Positions 7,464 through 14,183 of a stretch of 18,455 bases of DNA are shown in pieces. Origin of the DNA: an uncultured Lachnospiraceae bacterium (lineage in GTDB: Bacteria; Bacillota; Clostridia; Lachnospirales; Lachnospiraceae); the NCBI GenBank assembly GCA_910576895.1, contig CAJTJZ010000058.1, positions 1 to 18,455 of the forward strand, in the 5' to 3' direction. The position numbers and the translations under genes were made by a program. The notes beneath the pieces were generated by a model that worked only from the letters and a program-made list of their open reading frames with translations, searched no databases and had not been told where the DNA came from. Each line of letters begins with the position of its first letter. Position 1 is the first letter of the stretch.

Positions 7464-8318
7464 ATGAAAGGCAGTTATTGTGTTCTTTTATTTTTTGTGG
7501 TATGCTTACTAGCAGGTTTATTTTCTTATGAAAAAATCTATTTAAAAAAGAAAACATATGGATATTATAAAGAGACTATAAGCAAAGAAAATAACAATAA
7601 TACAAACCAAAATCAAATAGAACAAGAAACAATGGTAACAAGTCTGGAAGTTCTAACAGAACAAAATCCAGAACAGGAACAGAAAAAAGAAGAAAAAAAA
7701 GTATTTTTAACATTTGATGATGGACCTTCTGAAATAACAGAAACTATTTTAGATACTTTAAAGCAATATGATATTAAAGCAACTTTTTTTATGATTGGGG
7801 AACAGATTACAGAGGATAAAGAAGAACTTGTAAAAAAGATGGTAGAACAGGGGCATGAAATAGGTGTTCATACTTATACACATGAAAAGGATGAAATCTA
7901 TGCTTCCGCACAAGCTTATATTGAAGATGTAGTAAAAACATCAAAACGAATTGAAGAAGTGATAGGAAAAAAGCCTGTTTATTACCGATTTCCATGGGGG
8001 AGTGTAAATAATTATATTTGTTCCTTTCGAAAGGAGATTATTGATACTCTTGCTGCATCGGGATATCAATACATAGATTGGAATGTAAGTGGAGAAGATT
8101 CTGTTGGATGTCCTTCTATTCAAATGATTTATTCCAATATAAAAAGAGATTATAATAAATATAATGAACCAGTCGTATTGATGCATGATTCTCAGTCAAA
8201 TCAAATGACAGCAGAAGCATTATCTGATATTATTAAATTATTTCAAGATGCAGGATACGAATTTGGCTCTATTGGAGAGCGAAGTAAACCTTATCAATGG
8301 TGTAGGGAAGAATCCTAA
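7464..8318 (+). CDS. Membrane-anchored polysaccharide deacetylase (NodB family)
   Basis: This is a predicted metal-dependent de-N-acetylase acting on a cell-surface glycan, probably peptidoglycan or another GlcNAc polymer. One N-terminal membrane segment (about 5-22) is followed by a low-complexity Asn/Gln/Glu linker to residue 78. The NodB domain then has all five motifs: TFDDGP (83-88, catalytic base and metal Asp), HTYTH (136-140, metal histidines), RFPWG (175-179), DWN (205-207) and LMHDS (239-243, catalytic His241). The 284-residue length is normal. GAGAGG (7451-7456) is seven bases before the ATG. The 289-base gap upstream is very AT-rich and contains a TATAAT at 7397-7402, but no good -35 box at the right distance. 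The glycan substrate cannot be told from sequence. Confidence 0.9.
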   Translation: MKGSYCVLLFFVVCLLAGLFSYEKIYLKKKTYGYYKETISKENNNNTNQNQIEQETMVTSLEVLTEQNPEQEQKKEEKKVFLTFDDGPSEITETILDTLKQYDIKATFFMIGEQITEDKEELVKKMVEQGHEIGVHTYTHEKDEIYASAQAYIEDVVKTSKRIEEVIGKKPVYYRFPWGSVNNYICSFRKEIIDTLAASGYQYIDWNVSGEDSVGCPSIQMIYSNIKRDYNKYNEPVVLMHDSQSNQMTAEALSDIIKLFQDAGYEFGSIGERSKPYQWCREES

Positions 8319-8384
8319 GAAGGAAAAAATAATAGATAACAATAACATGATAAAATAACAATTAGAAGTTAGAAAGGAACAACT

Positions 8385-9098
8385 ATGGCTACTTGGGTTA
8401 CGCATTTGATGATAGCTGATAATATCATGGAACAGATATCAAAATTGGATAGACTTGGATTTTGTGTAGGAAATATTGCACCAGACTGCAATATTGAAAA
8501 TGAAGATTGGACAGTGTTTACCCCATCTCGAAAAGTAACCCATTGGATGCAGAAAGATAGAAAGACAGCATCTGATTGTGAACTATTTTATCAAGAATAT
8601 TTAGTAAAAAGAAAACAAGAAATTAAATCCAAAGAACAATATGCATTTTTACTGGGATATTATGCCCATTTAATTACAGATGCAGAATTTCAGAAATTTC
8701 TTCGTGATGAAGATAGGGTTAGAAATGTATGGAATAGAATAAAGTCAGCAAAGACTTTAAAAGAACAAGCAAAAGGTTATCCTGAAACTTGGGACTATGT
8801 AAAAATATTAATTCCAAAAGAAAAACGTGAGAAAATAATCTATAATATAGAGGCAGAATATCTAAAAAAACATCCCGCTTCTGGATATCTTACCGAAATT
8901 TTACCATTAAAAGAATTTCCTGATTATATTGATTATTTACCACATGGATGTATTGTAAGAAAAATTAAGATTATGGGATATTTACCAGAAATAGAAAAAA
9001 ATGTAATAGATATCGCAATCTCAAGAGAAGAATATGATAGGTTTATAGATACTGCTATTACACTTATTATAGATAAGTTTCGAAAAATTGGATTATGA
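8385..9098 (+). CDS. Zinc-dependent phospholipase C family protein
   Basis: The 237-residue protein resembles the Zn_dep_PLPC family, whose members include bacterial phospholipases C and many uncharacterised hydrolases. The pattern WVTHLMIADNI at the start, GNIAPDCNIENEDW (29-42), VTHWM (51-55) and GYYAHLITDAEF (91-102) presents candidate metal ligands His7, Asp34, His53, His95 and Asp99. There is no signal peptide, so it is likely cytoplasmic, unlike secreted clostridial alpha-toxins, and no C2-like domain follows. It is probably a housekeeping hydrolase rather than a toxin. AAAGGA (8373-8378) is six bases before the ATG. It starts 66 bases after the deacetylase gene, so co-transcription is possible. 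The substrate is unknown. Confidence 0.75.
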   Translation: MATWVTHLMIADNIMEQISKLDRLGFCVGNIAPDCNIENEDWTVFTPSRKVTHWMQKDRKTASDCELFYQEYLVKRKQEIKSKEQYAFLLGYYAHLITDAEFQKFLRDEDRVRNVWNRIKSAKTLKEQAKGYPETWDYVKILIPKEKREKIIYNIEAEYLKKHPASGYLTEILPLKEFPDYIDYLPHGCIVRKIKIMGYLPEIEKNVIDIAISREEYDRFIDTAITLIIDKFRKIGL

Positions 9099-9159
9099 TA
9101 ATTGGATTGTGAAATTAGATTACACAAAAAGAAAATGGAAAAGAAATATCATAATTTCA

Positions 9160-9188
9160 TTGAAATAGAAAAATGATTGTGTTACAAT
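9160..9188 (+). promoter_or_regulatory. Sigma-A promoter upstream of mscL
   Basis: TTGAAA (9160-9165) and TACAAT (9183-9188) are 17 bases apart, and TGT directly before the -10 gives an extended -10 element. Predicted transcription start is near 9195, about 80 bases before the mscL ATG. The 176-base gap between the phospholipase-like gene and mscL holds nothing else that I can name. Confidence 0.68.
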
Positions 9189-9274
9189 TTATTTAGAGAA
9201 AATATTGTCAAAAAATCAGGTAAAGGCTCTGACAAAAAAGAAAAAACAAAAGAAAGGAGCAATTAAATTAAGAA

Positions 9275-9769
9275 ATGAAAAAGTTTTTAAATGAATTTAA
9301 GGAATTTGCTATGAAAGGAAATGTTATGGATCTTGCAGTTGGTGTTATTATTGGTGCTGCATTCCAATCCATTGTCACTTCCTTAACAGAAGATATTATT
9401 TCACCAATTATTGGATTGGTAGCAAATATGAATTTTTCCTATTTGACTCTAGAAATATTTGGAATTAGTCTTAAATATGGTTCTTTCCTTACAGCCGTCA
9501 TTAACTTTATTATTATGGCATTTGTTGTATTTATGATGATGAAAGGCTTAAATAAACTAGCTTCCCTTGGAAAAAAGGAAGAAGTTCCAGCCGTTCCAAC
9601 AACAAAAAAATGTCCTTATTGTTTAAGTGAAATTCCAATTGGTGCTAAGAGATGCCCTTGCTGTACTTCTTCTTTAGAAGAACCGATAAAAGAATCTATG
9701 GAAGCAAAAACAGAAATGCAGATAGAAGAAGATAAGGAGAAGCTTGAAAGTATAGAAAGGAATTTTTAA
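9275..9769 (+). CDS. mscL: Large-conductance mechanosensitive channel with C-terminal zinc ribbon
   Basis: MscL forms a homopentameric membrane pore that opens under membrane tension and protects the cell from osmotic downshock. The N-terminal helix and first membrane helix carry the family signature (EFKEFAMKGNVMDLAVGVIIG, residues 7 to about 27), with a second membrane helix at about 70-95. The 164 residues are longer than minimal MscL because of a tail with Cys113, Cys116, Cys127 and Cys129/130 (CPYC and RCPCC), a zinc-ribbon-like module seen in other Firmicutes MscL proteins, then an acidic coil. An in-frame stop lies just upstream at 9269-9271, so the ATG at 9275 is the only possible nearby start. 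The best Shine-Dalgarno (AAAGGAG near 9253-9259) is 15 bases away, which is unusually far. Confidence 0.95.
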   Translation: MKKFLNEFKEFAMKGNVMDLAVGVIIGAAFQSIVTSLTEDIISPIIGLVANMNFSYLTLEIFGISLKYGSFLTAVINFIIMAFVVFMMMKGLNKLASLGKKEEVPAVPTTKKCPYCLSEIPIGAKRCPCCTSSLEEPIKESMEAKTEMQIEEDKEKLESIERNF

Positions 9770-9776
9770 AGTGTAC

Positions 9777-9806
9777 TTGCACGATTTTTTTATTACAACA
9801 TAAAAT
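9777..9806 (+). promoter_or_regulatory. Possible promoter upstream of the SigK-type sigma gene
   Basis: TTGCAC (9777-9782) and TAAAAT (9801-9806) are 18 bases apart, giving a start near 9813, about 26 bases before the GTG start codon. The boxes match sigma-A consensus only moderately. A mother-cell sigma-E promoter, expected for a true sigK, is not obvious, and AT-rich sequence makes chance matches likely. Confidence 0.35.
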
Positions 9807-9838
9807 AAAAATAGACAAATAACAGGGAGCAGTCTTAA

Positions 9839-10456
9839 GTGAAGTCATTTCCGAAACCTTTAAGTGCACAGGAAGAATATGGCTACCTTAAAAAAGCCAA
9901 GCAGGGTGATATGCAGGCAAGGCAAATCCTGATAGAGAGAAACTTAAGATTGGTCGCCCATATTGTAAAAAAATATTCGGCAAGGGATAAGGATATGGAG
10001 GATTTAATTTCCATAGGAACTATCGGACTAATTAAAGCAATTGATACTTTTCAGTTAGAAAAGGGAATCCGACTGGCTACGTATGCCAGTCGATGTATTG
10101 ATAATGAACTATTAATGGTTTTTCGTGCTGATAAAAAGCAGTCAAAGGAAATTTATCTAAATGAACCAGTTGGATCTGATAAGGAAGGGAATGAAATTAC
10201 ATTATTAGATGTACTGGAAGCAGAAAAGAAAGATATTATAGAAAATTTGACATTTCATGAAAATGTAAAGAAGCTCTATGATGCTGTAAAAATACTGCCA
10301 GAACCAGAAAGGACAATTATTGTTGTACGATATGGACTTGGTGGAAAAAGACAACAAACACAGCGGGAAATTGCACAAAAACTTGGAATTTCCAGAAGCT
10401 ATGTATCAAGAATTGAAAAAAAAGCATTGCTAAAGCTGAAAGAAAAATTTGAGTAA
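9839..10456 (+). CDS. sigK: RNA polymerase sporulation sigma factor, SigK type
   Basis: This is a sigma-70 family factor resembling late mother-cell sigma-K, which directs spore coat and cortex genes. The N-terminus SFPKPLS matches the mature end of SigK. Region 2 contains ARQILIERNLRLVAHIVKKY (27-46), DLISIGTIGLIKAI (55-68) and RLATYASRCIDNELLM (78-93). The linker has NEPVGSDKEGNEI (108-120), a SigK/SigE feature, and region 4.2 has the helix-turn-helix REIAQKLGISRSYVSRIEKKAL (176-197). The start is GTG at 9839, nine bases after AGGGAG (9824-9829). The codon just before it is an in-frame TAA, so no cleavable pro-sequence can be encoded here, as in C. difficile but unlike B. subtilis. The gene is not interrupted by a skin-like element. 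A SigE or other sporulation identity is less likely but possible. Confidence 0.85.
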   Translation: MKSFPKPLSAQEEYGYLKKAKQGDMQARQILIERNLRLVAHIVKKYSARDKDMEDLISIGTIGLIKAIDTFQLEKGIRLATYASRCIDNELLMVFRADKKQSKEIYLNEPVGSDKEGNEITLLDVLEAEKKDIIENLTFHENVKKLYDAVKILPEPERTIIVVRYGLGGKRQQTQREIAQKLGISRSYVSRIEKKALLKLKEKFE

Positions 10457-10476
10457 ACATAAAGGAGGCTTTCATA

Positions 10477-10833
10477 ATGTACGAACAGCGTAGAAGCCGA
10501 AGAATGCCGATAAGATTAAAATTAACGGTATCTTCTCTGTTTAAGCAAGATAATGTTCAAGTAAAGGATTTAGATGCAGAAATTGAGGTAATTGATATTT
10601 CCCGTACAGGAATTGGATTTATTAGTAAAAGTGTTTTTCCAATTGGTTATTTTTTTAATGCAACACTACAATTAGGGGAAGAAGATCAGACATTATTTAG
10701 TGTTGTAAAGATTATCCGCAGCAGGGAATTAGAAGATGGCAAATTTAACTATGGTTGTCAATTTGTTGGAATGGCATCTATTTTTTCTGATGTTTTTGAT
10801 GCTGTGGAACATAGAAATTCGGGAATTAGATAG
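10477..10833 (+). CDS. PilZ domain protein (c-di-GMP receptor)
   Basis: The 118-residue protein is a stand-alone PilZ domain, which binds cyclic di-GMP and alters the behaviour of partner proteins in motility, surface or polysaccharide control. Both ligand motifs are present: RRSRR (5-9), fitting RxxxR, and DISRTG (40-45), fitting (D/N)xSxxG. The remaining beta-barrel strands (for example KFNYGCQFVGM) complete the domain. No YcgR-type N-terminal domain or membrane segment is present. A very strong AAAGGAGG (10461-10468) lies eight bases before the ATG. It starts 20 bases after the sigma factor stop, so both are almost certainly on one transcript, which is odd for a c-di-GMP protein and a sporulation sigma factor. 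Confidence 0.88.
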   Translation: MYEQRRSRRMPIRLKLTVSSLFKQDNVQVKDLDAEIEVIDISRTGIGFISKSVFPIGYFFNATLQLGEEDQTLFSVVKIIRSRELEDGKFNYGCQFVGMASIFSDVFDAVEHRNSGIR

Positions 10834-10868
10834 AAAAATGCAAAAAGATTCTTTCGGCTTTTCGTTAC

Positions 10869-10939
10869 AAATAACAGCATAGAGTAAGTGAAAATTATAT
10901 TGATTTTTACTGATTCTATGCTGTTATTTTTGATTTTTT
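10869..10939 (+). terminator. Long hairpin terminator between pilZ and the convergent fliK-like gene
   Basis: A perfect 14-bp repeat (10869-10882 with 10916-10929) continues inward with about eleven more pairs and a single mismatch. This gives a stem of about 25 bp with a small AT-rich loop near 10895-10903. Two T-runs follow on the plus side (10926-10931 and 10934-10939). It ends the sigK-pilZ unit and may also stop the convergent minus-strand transcript, although the T-run on that side is weaker. Confidence 0.85.
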
Positions 10940-10950
10940 ATATTTTATTT

Positions 10951-13161
10951 TTATGCTCTAATATCAAAAGTATAGCGTTTCTTAGAAGTTATTTGTTTTT
11001 CATTTTCTACTTCTTTCTTTTCCTCTTTTTGGATAAAATCTTTTACAAAATGAAATGGTTTTTCTCGTTCATTTACTTCTGCTTCAAATAAATACCCTTT
11101 TAGATTCAATGCTGTTTTTAATGATGGAATTTGAGCAATAAGAAACTTTTTTGTATCCGCATCTTCACAATAAATTTGTGATTTTACTGTAGCATGATTA
11201 AGGGATAAATGAATATCAAGTGGTCCAAGATAATCCATATCAAGATGAAGTAATACACTAAGCTGTTTTGGATTATTTCGCATCGCTTCTTTTTTTGTAT
11301 AAACATATAAATCACTTGTACGGATTTTATTTTTTAGTTTTACAGGAAGCTGTAAATAAGTAAACATTTCATTTAAGGATTTTAAAAATTCAATTTGTTT
11401 TTGCATATTTCCCGATTTTTGATTGGCAAGATCAAGTGAATCGGAATTTCCAAAAGAGGCCTGTCCTGATAATGCATCAGAAATACTATGCAATCGTGCA
11501 TAAGCTTTGTCATAAAATTCTTCTGCTTTACCGGGTGTTGCAAGTTCTTTTGGCGTCATGGTAAAGGAAGATAAAAACGCCTGTTCAAATAATTTTCCAA
11601 AAGCATCTGTTCCTGTCATAGCCTGAAGGGTAGTATCGTTTACAAGAGAAGCTGTATTACGTAAAATCGTTAAAAATTCTTTTGGTGATACATCGCCATC
11701 TTTTAATCGTTCTAAAAGTTGTGGATGAAATGGAAAATTTTTTGCTTGCATATTTAGTTCTGAAAGTTCTTCTTGTGTAAGAATAGCTGCAATCGTTCCT
11801 TTTTCTGTTAAGTATTGAGAAAACTCATGCTCTAATTGCTCTGCTAATGTAGATGGAAGCAATGTAGAACAAGATGGTACTTGCTTTAATGTTGTTTCTA
11901 GTTGTTCAGAAAGTTGTTTACATAGTTCACTATCAGGCTCTTTTTCTAAAAGCTCTGAAAATTCAGGATGTTTTTCTAAAAAGTGATTTCTTGTTTCATT
12001 AATTTGAAAAAAATCAATATCATCTGCAATCTGTCTACCTTCTTGAAGTAAGGTAATTGCATCACGTAAAGAAAGTTCTTCAAGAGAAAGCATTTCTTTC
12101 ATTTTTTCAGAAAATTGATCAAGACTTGTAAGCAAGGATTTTAGTTCCTCGCTAATTTCTATTGGTTTTTGATAAAGTGCCATAGGATTCATTAATTTTT
12201 CTGGTTTTGTCATTGCTTCTAATATATTTTTTTGTGTTTCTGTAAAGGAAGAAAGAGAAGATGACAATTCTTTTTTCTGTTCGGAAGAAACCATACCAGA
12301 AGTATTTTTATTTTGCTGTATTTCCTGTTGTGTTTCTTGTACTTGCTTTCCAGACAAAAGATTCGCTAAACGATTAAAACCAAAAATATTGGAAAGCCCA
12401 TTTGAAATAAGGGGTTTTTGTGTCGTTGCCTGTAATGTTTCTGAAACAATTTCTTCGCCTGTTTCTTCTAGTTCAGGAAAAGCAAGGGTACGAAGCAATT
12501 GTTTTATTAATTCTGCAGCTTGTGGCGAATCCTGTTCTTTTAAATAAGATACAAGTGCTTTTGCTAAAGAAATCACATCTTTTTCTAATGTAGTTTCTTT
12601 TGTTAGACAATTTTCAAATTGTGCTGCCGTTTCCTCTGTAATTTCCATACCAAGATGATTCATAGCAACAAGGCATGGAATACTAATATCTTTAAATTGA
12701 TAGGATTGTGTTAAAATATTCATAATACTTTGTTTATGAATTGGCATATTATTCGCAAGAAGTTCTAAAACAATACTTAAATTTTTTTCATTGATTGGAA
12801 GCCCTGCTTCTGTTAGTGCCTTATGACTTGTAATTTGTTCTGATGATTGTAAACTGTTTTGCATAAGTTCTAAAGAAATCCTATCTGGCTGAATATTTGT
12901 AATTAAAAATGCTGCCGTTTCTCCAATCGAAAGATTTGCTCCTTCTTGTAAATAACCTGTGACAACGGTATTATCCTCCATAGTTACCGTAATTTCTCGA
13001 TTACGTAAATCCGTCACTTCTCCACGAATAATTTGTCCTGCACTTAAGCTGCGAGCAGGAGTACGTGTCATATAATTGCTCATAGTACCGACTTTTCGTT
13101 CTGCATTTGTTTTAGAACGTCCTACTTGAGCATTTGTTGGGGAAACATTTGGACTTAACAT
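10951..13161 (-). CDS. FliK-like flagellar hook-length control protein (probable)
   Basis: The 736-residue protein has an architecture like FliK: a structured N-terminal part, a long middle, and a compact C-terminal domain. Residues 36-100 (SLSAGQIIRGEVTDLRNREI onward) look like a small beta-barrel. The long, mostly helical, Glu/Gln/Ser-rich middle has no recognisable enzyme motif. The region from about 635 (LLHLDMDYLGPLDIHLSLN, then LIAQIPSLKTALNLKGYLFE) fits the FliK C-terminal pattern of an L-x-L-x-P/M-x-x-LG-x-L strand followed by a helix. FliK measures hook length and switches the flagellar exporter. GGAGG (13169-13173, read on the minus strand) is seven bases before the ATG. No other flagellar gene is in the window, so a divergent FliK-domain protein with another job is possible. 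The C-terminal tail is Lys/Glu-rich. Confidence 0.62.
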   Translation of the reverse strand: MLSPNVSPTNAQVGRSKTNAERKVGTMSNYMTRTPARSLSAGQIIRGEVTDLRNREITVTMEDNTVVTGYLQEGANLSIGETAAFLITNIQPDRISLELMQNSLQSSEQITSHKALTEAGLPINEKNLSIVLELLANNMPIHKQSIMNILTQSYQFKDISIPCLVAMNHLGMEITEETAAQFENCLTKETTLEKDVISLAKALVSYLKEQDSPQAAELIKQLLRTLAFPELEETGEEIVSETLQATTQKPLISNGLSNIFGFNRLANLLSGKQVQETQQEIQQNKNTSGMVSSEQKKELSSSLSSFTETQKNILEAMTKPEKLMNPMALYQKPIEISEELKSLLTSLDQFSEKMKEMLSLEELSLRDAITLLQEGRQIADDIDFFQINETRNHFLEKHPEFSELLEKEPDSELCKQLSEQLETTLKQVPSCSTLLPSTLAEQLEHEFSQYLTEKGTIAAILTQEELSELNMQAKNFPFHPQLLERLKDGDVSPKEFLTILRNTASLVNDTTLQAMTGTDAFGKLFEQAFLSSFTMTPKELATPGKAEEFYDKAYARLHSISDALSGQASFGNSDSLDLANQKSGNMQKQIEFLKSLNEMFTYLQLPVKLKNKIRTSDLYVYTKKEAMRNNPKQLSVLLHLDMDYLGPLDIHLSLNHATVKSQIYCEDADTKKFLIAQIPSLKTALNLKGYLFEAEVNEREKPFHFVKDFIQKEEKKEVENEKQITSKKRYTFDIRA

Positions 13162-13236
13162 AAAAAAACCTCCATTTTTACTTAATTTAAGTGCTGGCTC
13201 TAGTCATGCTTTTTATTCATGAAAAACATTATATTA

Positions 13237-13268
13237 ATTATTATCGGCAATTTGTAAAAAGTCAAGTA
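13237..13268 (-). promoter_or_regulatory. Candidate promoter(s) for the fliK-like gene: sigma-28-type -10 overlapping a weak sigma-A site
   Basis: On the minus strand GCCGATAA occupies 13248-13241, an exact match to the sigma-28 (SigD/FliA) -10 consensus. The upstream -35 is poor: TACT at 13268-13265 with a 16-base spacer matches only half of TAAA. In the same place TTGACT (13265-13260) and AATAAT (13242-13237), 17 bases apart, could form a sigma-A promoter. Transcripts would start roughly 70-80 bases before the ATG. Which factor is used cannot be decided by reading. Confidence 0.4.
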
Positions 13269-13329
13269 GTTGTCTAAATACTTATTTATAAATAAAAAGT
13301 AGTATAGGATGGAAAAAATATAAGTATTC

Positions 13330-13357
13330 TTGCTTTCTTCCTAAAAAAAGATATAAT
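13330..13357 (+). promoter_or_regulatory. Sigma-A promoter of the response regulator gene
   Basis: TTGCTT (13330-13335) and a consensus TATAAT (13352-13357) are separated by 16 bases. The predicted start is near 13364, giving a short leader of about 28 bases before the preferred ATG at 13392. Confidence 0.55.
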
Positions 13358-13391
13358 AAAGTTTGTAAGAAGAAAAAGAATGGAGAAAATC

Positions 13392-14102
13392 ATGAAAAAA
13401 ATATTAGTAGTAGAAGATGATATCACATTAAATTCTTTTCTTTGCTTTCAACTTGATATGGCAGGATATCTTCCCATTTCCTCTTATCGTTGTGAAAAAG
13501 CAAAGAAACTTATGGAAACAAATATCTTTACATTAGCAGTTTTAGATGTCAATTTACCTGATGGCAGTGGATTTGAATTATATAGAGAGCTAAAAAAACA
13601 GCAGTCTAAATTACCCGCTATTTTTTTAACTGGAAATGGACAAGAACAAGACATCTTAGAAGGACTGGAGCTTGGAGCAGAGGATTATATTACAAAACCA
13701 TTTAGTATAAAAATATTATTAAAAAAGATAGAAATGATACTAAAACGTCTTGACTCAACAGAAAATCAGAAAAAAATCAAAAAAGAAGAATATACTAACT
13801 ATTATAGTGATGGATTTCTTACACTAAATTTAGAGGAATTAACTGCTGGCTGTGATGGAAATACCTTATTTCTTACAGCTACAGAATATAAGATTTTGCG
13901 GCTTTTAATCGTAAATACAGGAAGAGTAGTGACCAGACAAAAATTACTTTCTATTTGGGATAACGAGGGAAATTATATTGATGATCACACTTTAACAGTC
14001 ACTATGACACGACTGCGTTCAAAACTGGAAAAAAACGATCATTCCTATATTAAAACAATCAGGGGAATGGGTTATTTATGGAATGGAAAGGATGAAAAAT
14101 AA
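13392..14102 (+). CDS. OmpR/PhoB-family response regulator, no adjacent kinase
   Basis: This two-component response regulator has a receiver domain and a winged-helix DNA-binding domain. The receiver shows the acidic pair Asp9-Asp10, phosphoacceptor Asp52 in VLDVNLPDGSG, Thr80 in IFLTGNG and Lys102 in YITKPF, so phosphorylation should work. The winged helix contains LTATEYKILRLLIVNTGRVV, DNEGNYIDDHTLTVTMTRLR and IKTIRGMGYLW, the classic OmpR recognition segments. I choose the ATG at 13392 (MKKILVVEDD), with GGAG (13382-13385) six bases upstream, giving 236 residues. An ATG at 13380 would add four residues but has no good ribosome site. The next gene is an unrelated translocase with its own promoter, so no kinase is encoded beside it and the signal is unknown. 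Confidence 0.93.
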   Translation: MKKILVVEDDITLNSFLCFQLDMAGYLPISSYRCEKAKKLMETNIFTLAVLDVNLPDGSGFELYRELKKQQSKLPAIFLTGNGQEQDILEGLELGAEDYITKPFSIKILLKKIEMILKRLDSTENQKKIKKEEYTNYYSDGFLTLNLEELTAGCDGNTLFLTATEYKILRLLIVNTGRVVTRQKLLSIWDNEGNYIDDHTLTVTMTRLRSKLEKNDHSYIKTIRGMGYLWNGKDEK

Positions 14103-14114
14103 AAAATAGAAAAT

Positions 14115-14143
14115 TTGACTTATTCAAACATCTGTTTTATAAT
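14115..14143 (+). promoter_or_regulatory. Near-consensus sigma-A promoter of the ftsK/spoIIIE-like gene
   Basis: TTGACT (14115-14120) and TATAAT (14138-14143) are separated by exactly 17 bases, the best promoter match in the window. Transcription would start near 14150, between the response regulator stop and the translocase gene. It shows the translocase can be expressed apart from the regulator and rules out translation from the TTG codon inside the -35 box. Confidence 0.8.
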
Positions 14144-14183
14144 AGTCAGGCACATCTTAAATTGGAAAGGCATGGTATTTTTT

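Noticed and set aside
10506..10513. GCCGATAA word inside pilZ as a sigma-28 promoter
   Set aside because: It is within coding sequence, has no TAAA at the right distance, and there is no plus-strand gene start just downstream.
10888..11091. 67-codon Phe/Leu-rich open frame on the plus strand
   Set aside because: It begins within the terminator hairpin and runs opposite the 3' end of the fliK-like gene; its composition is that of reverse-read Lys/Glu-rich coding DNA.
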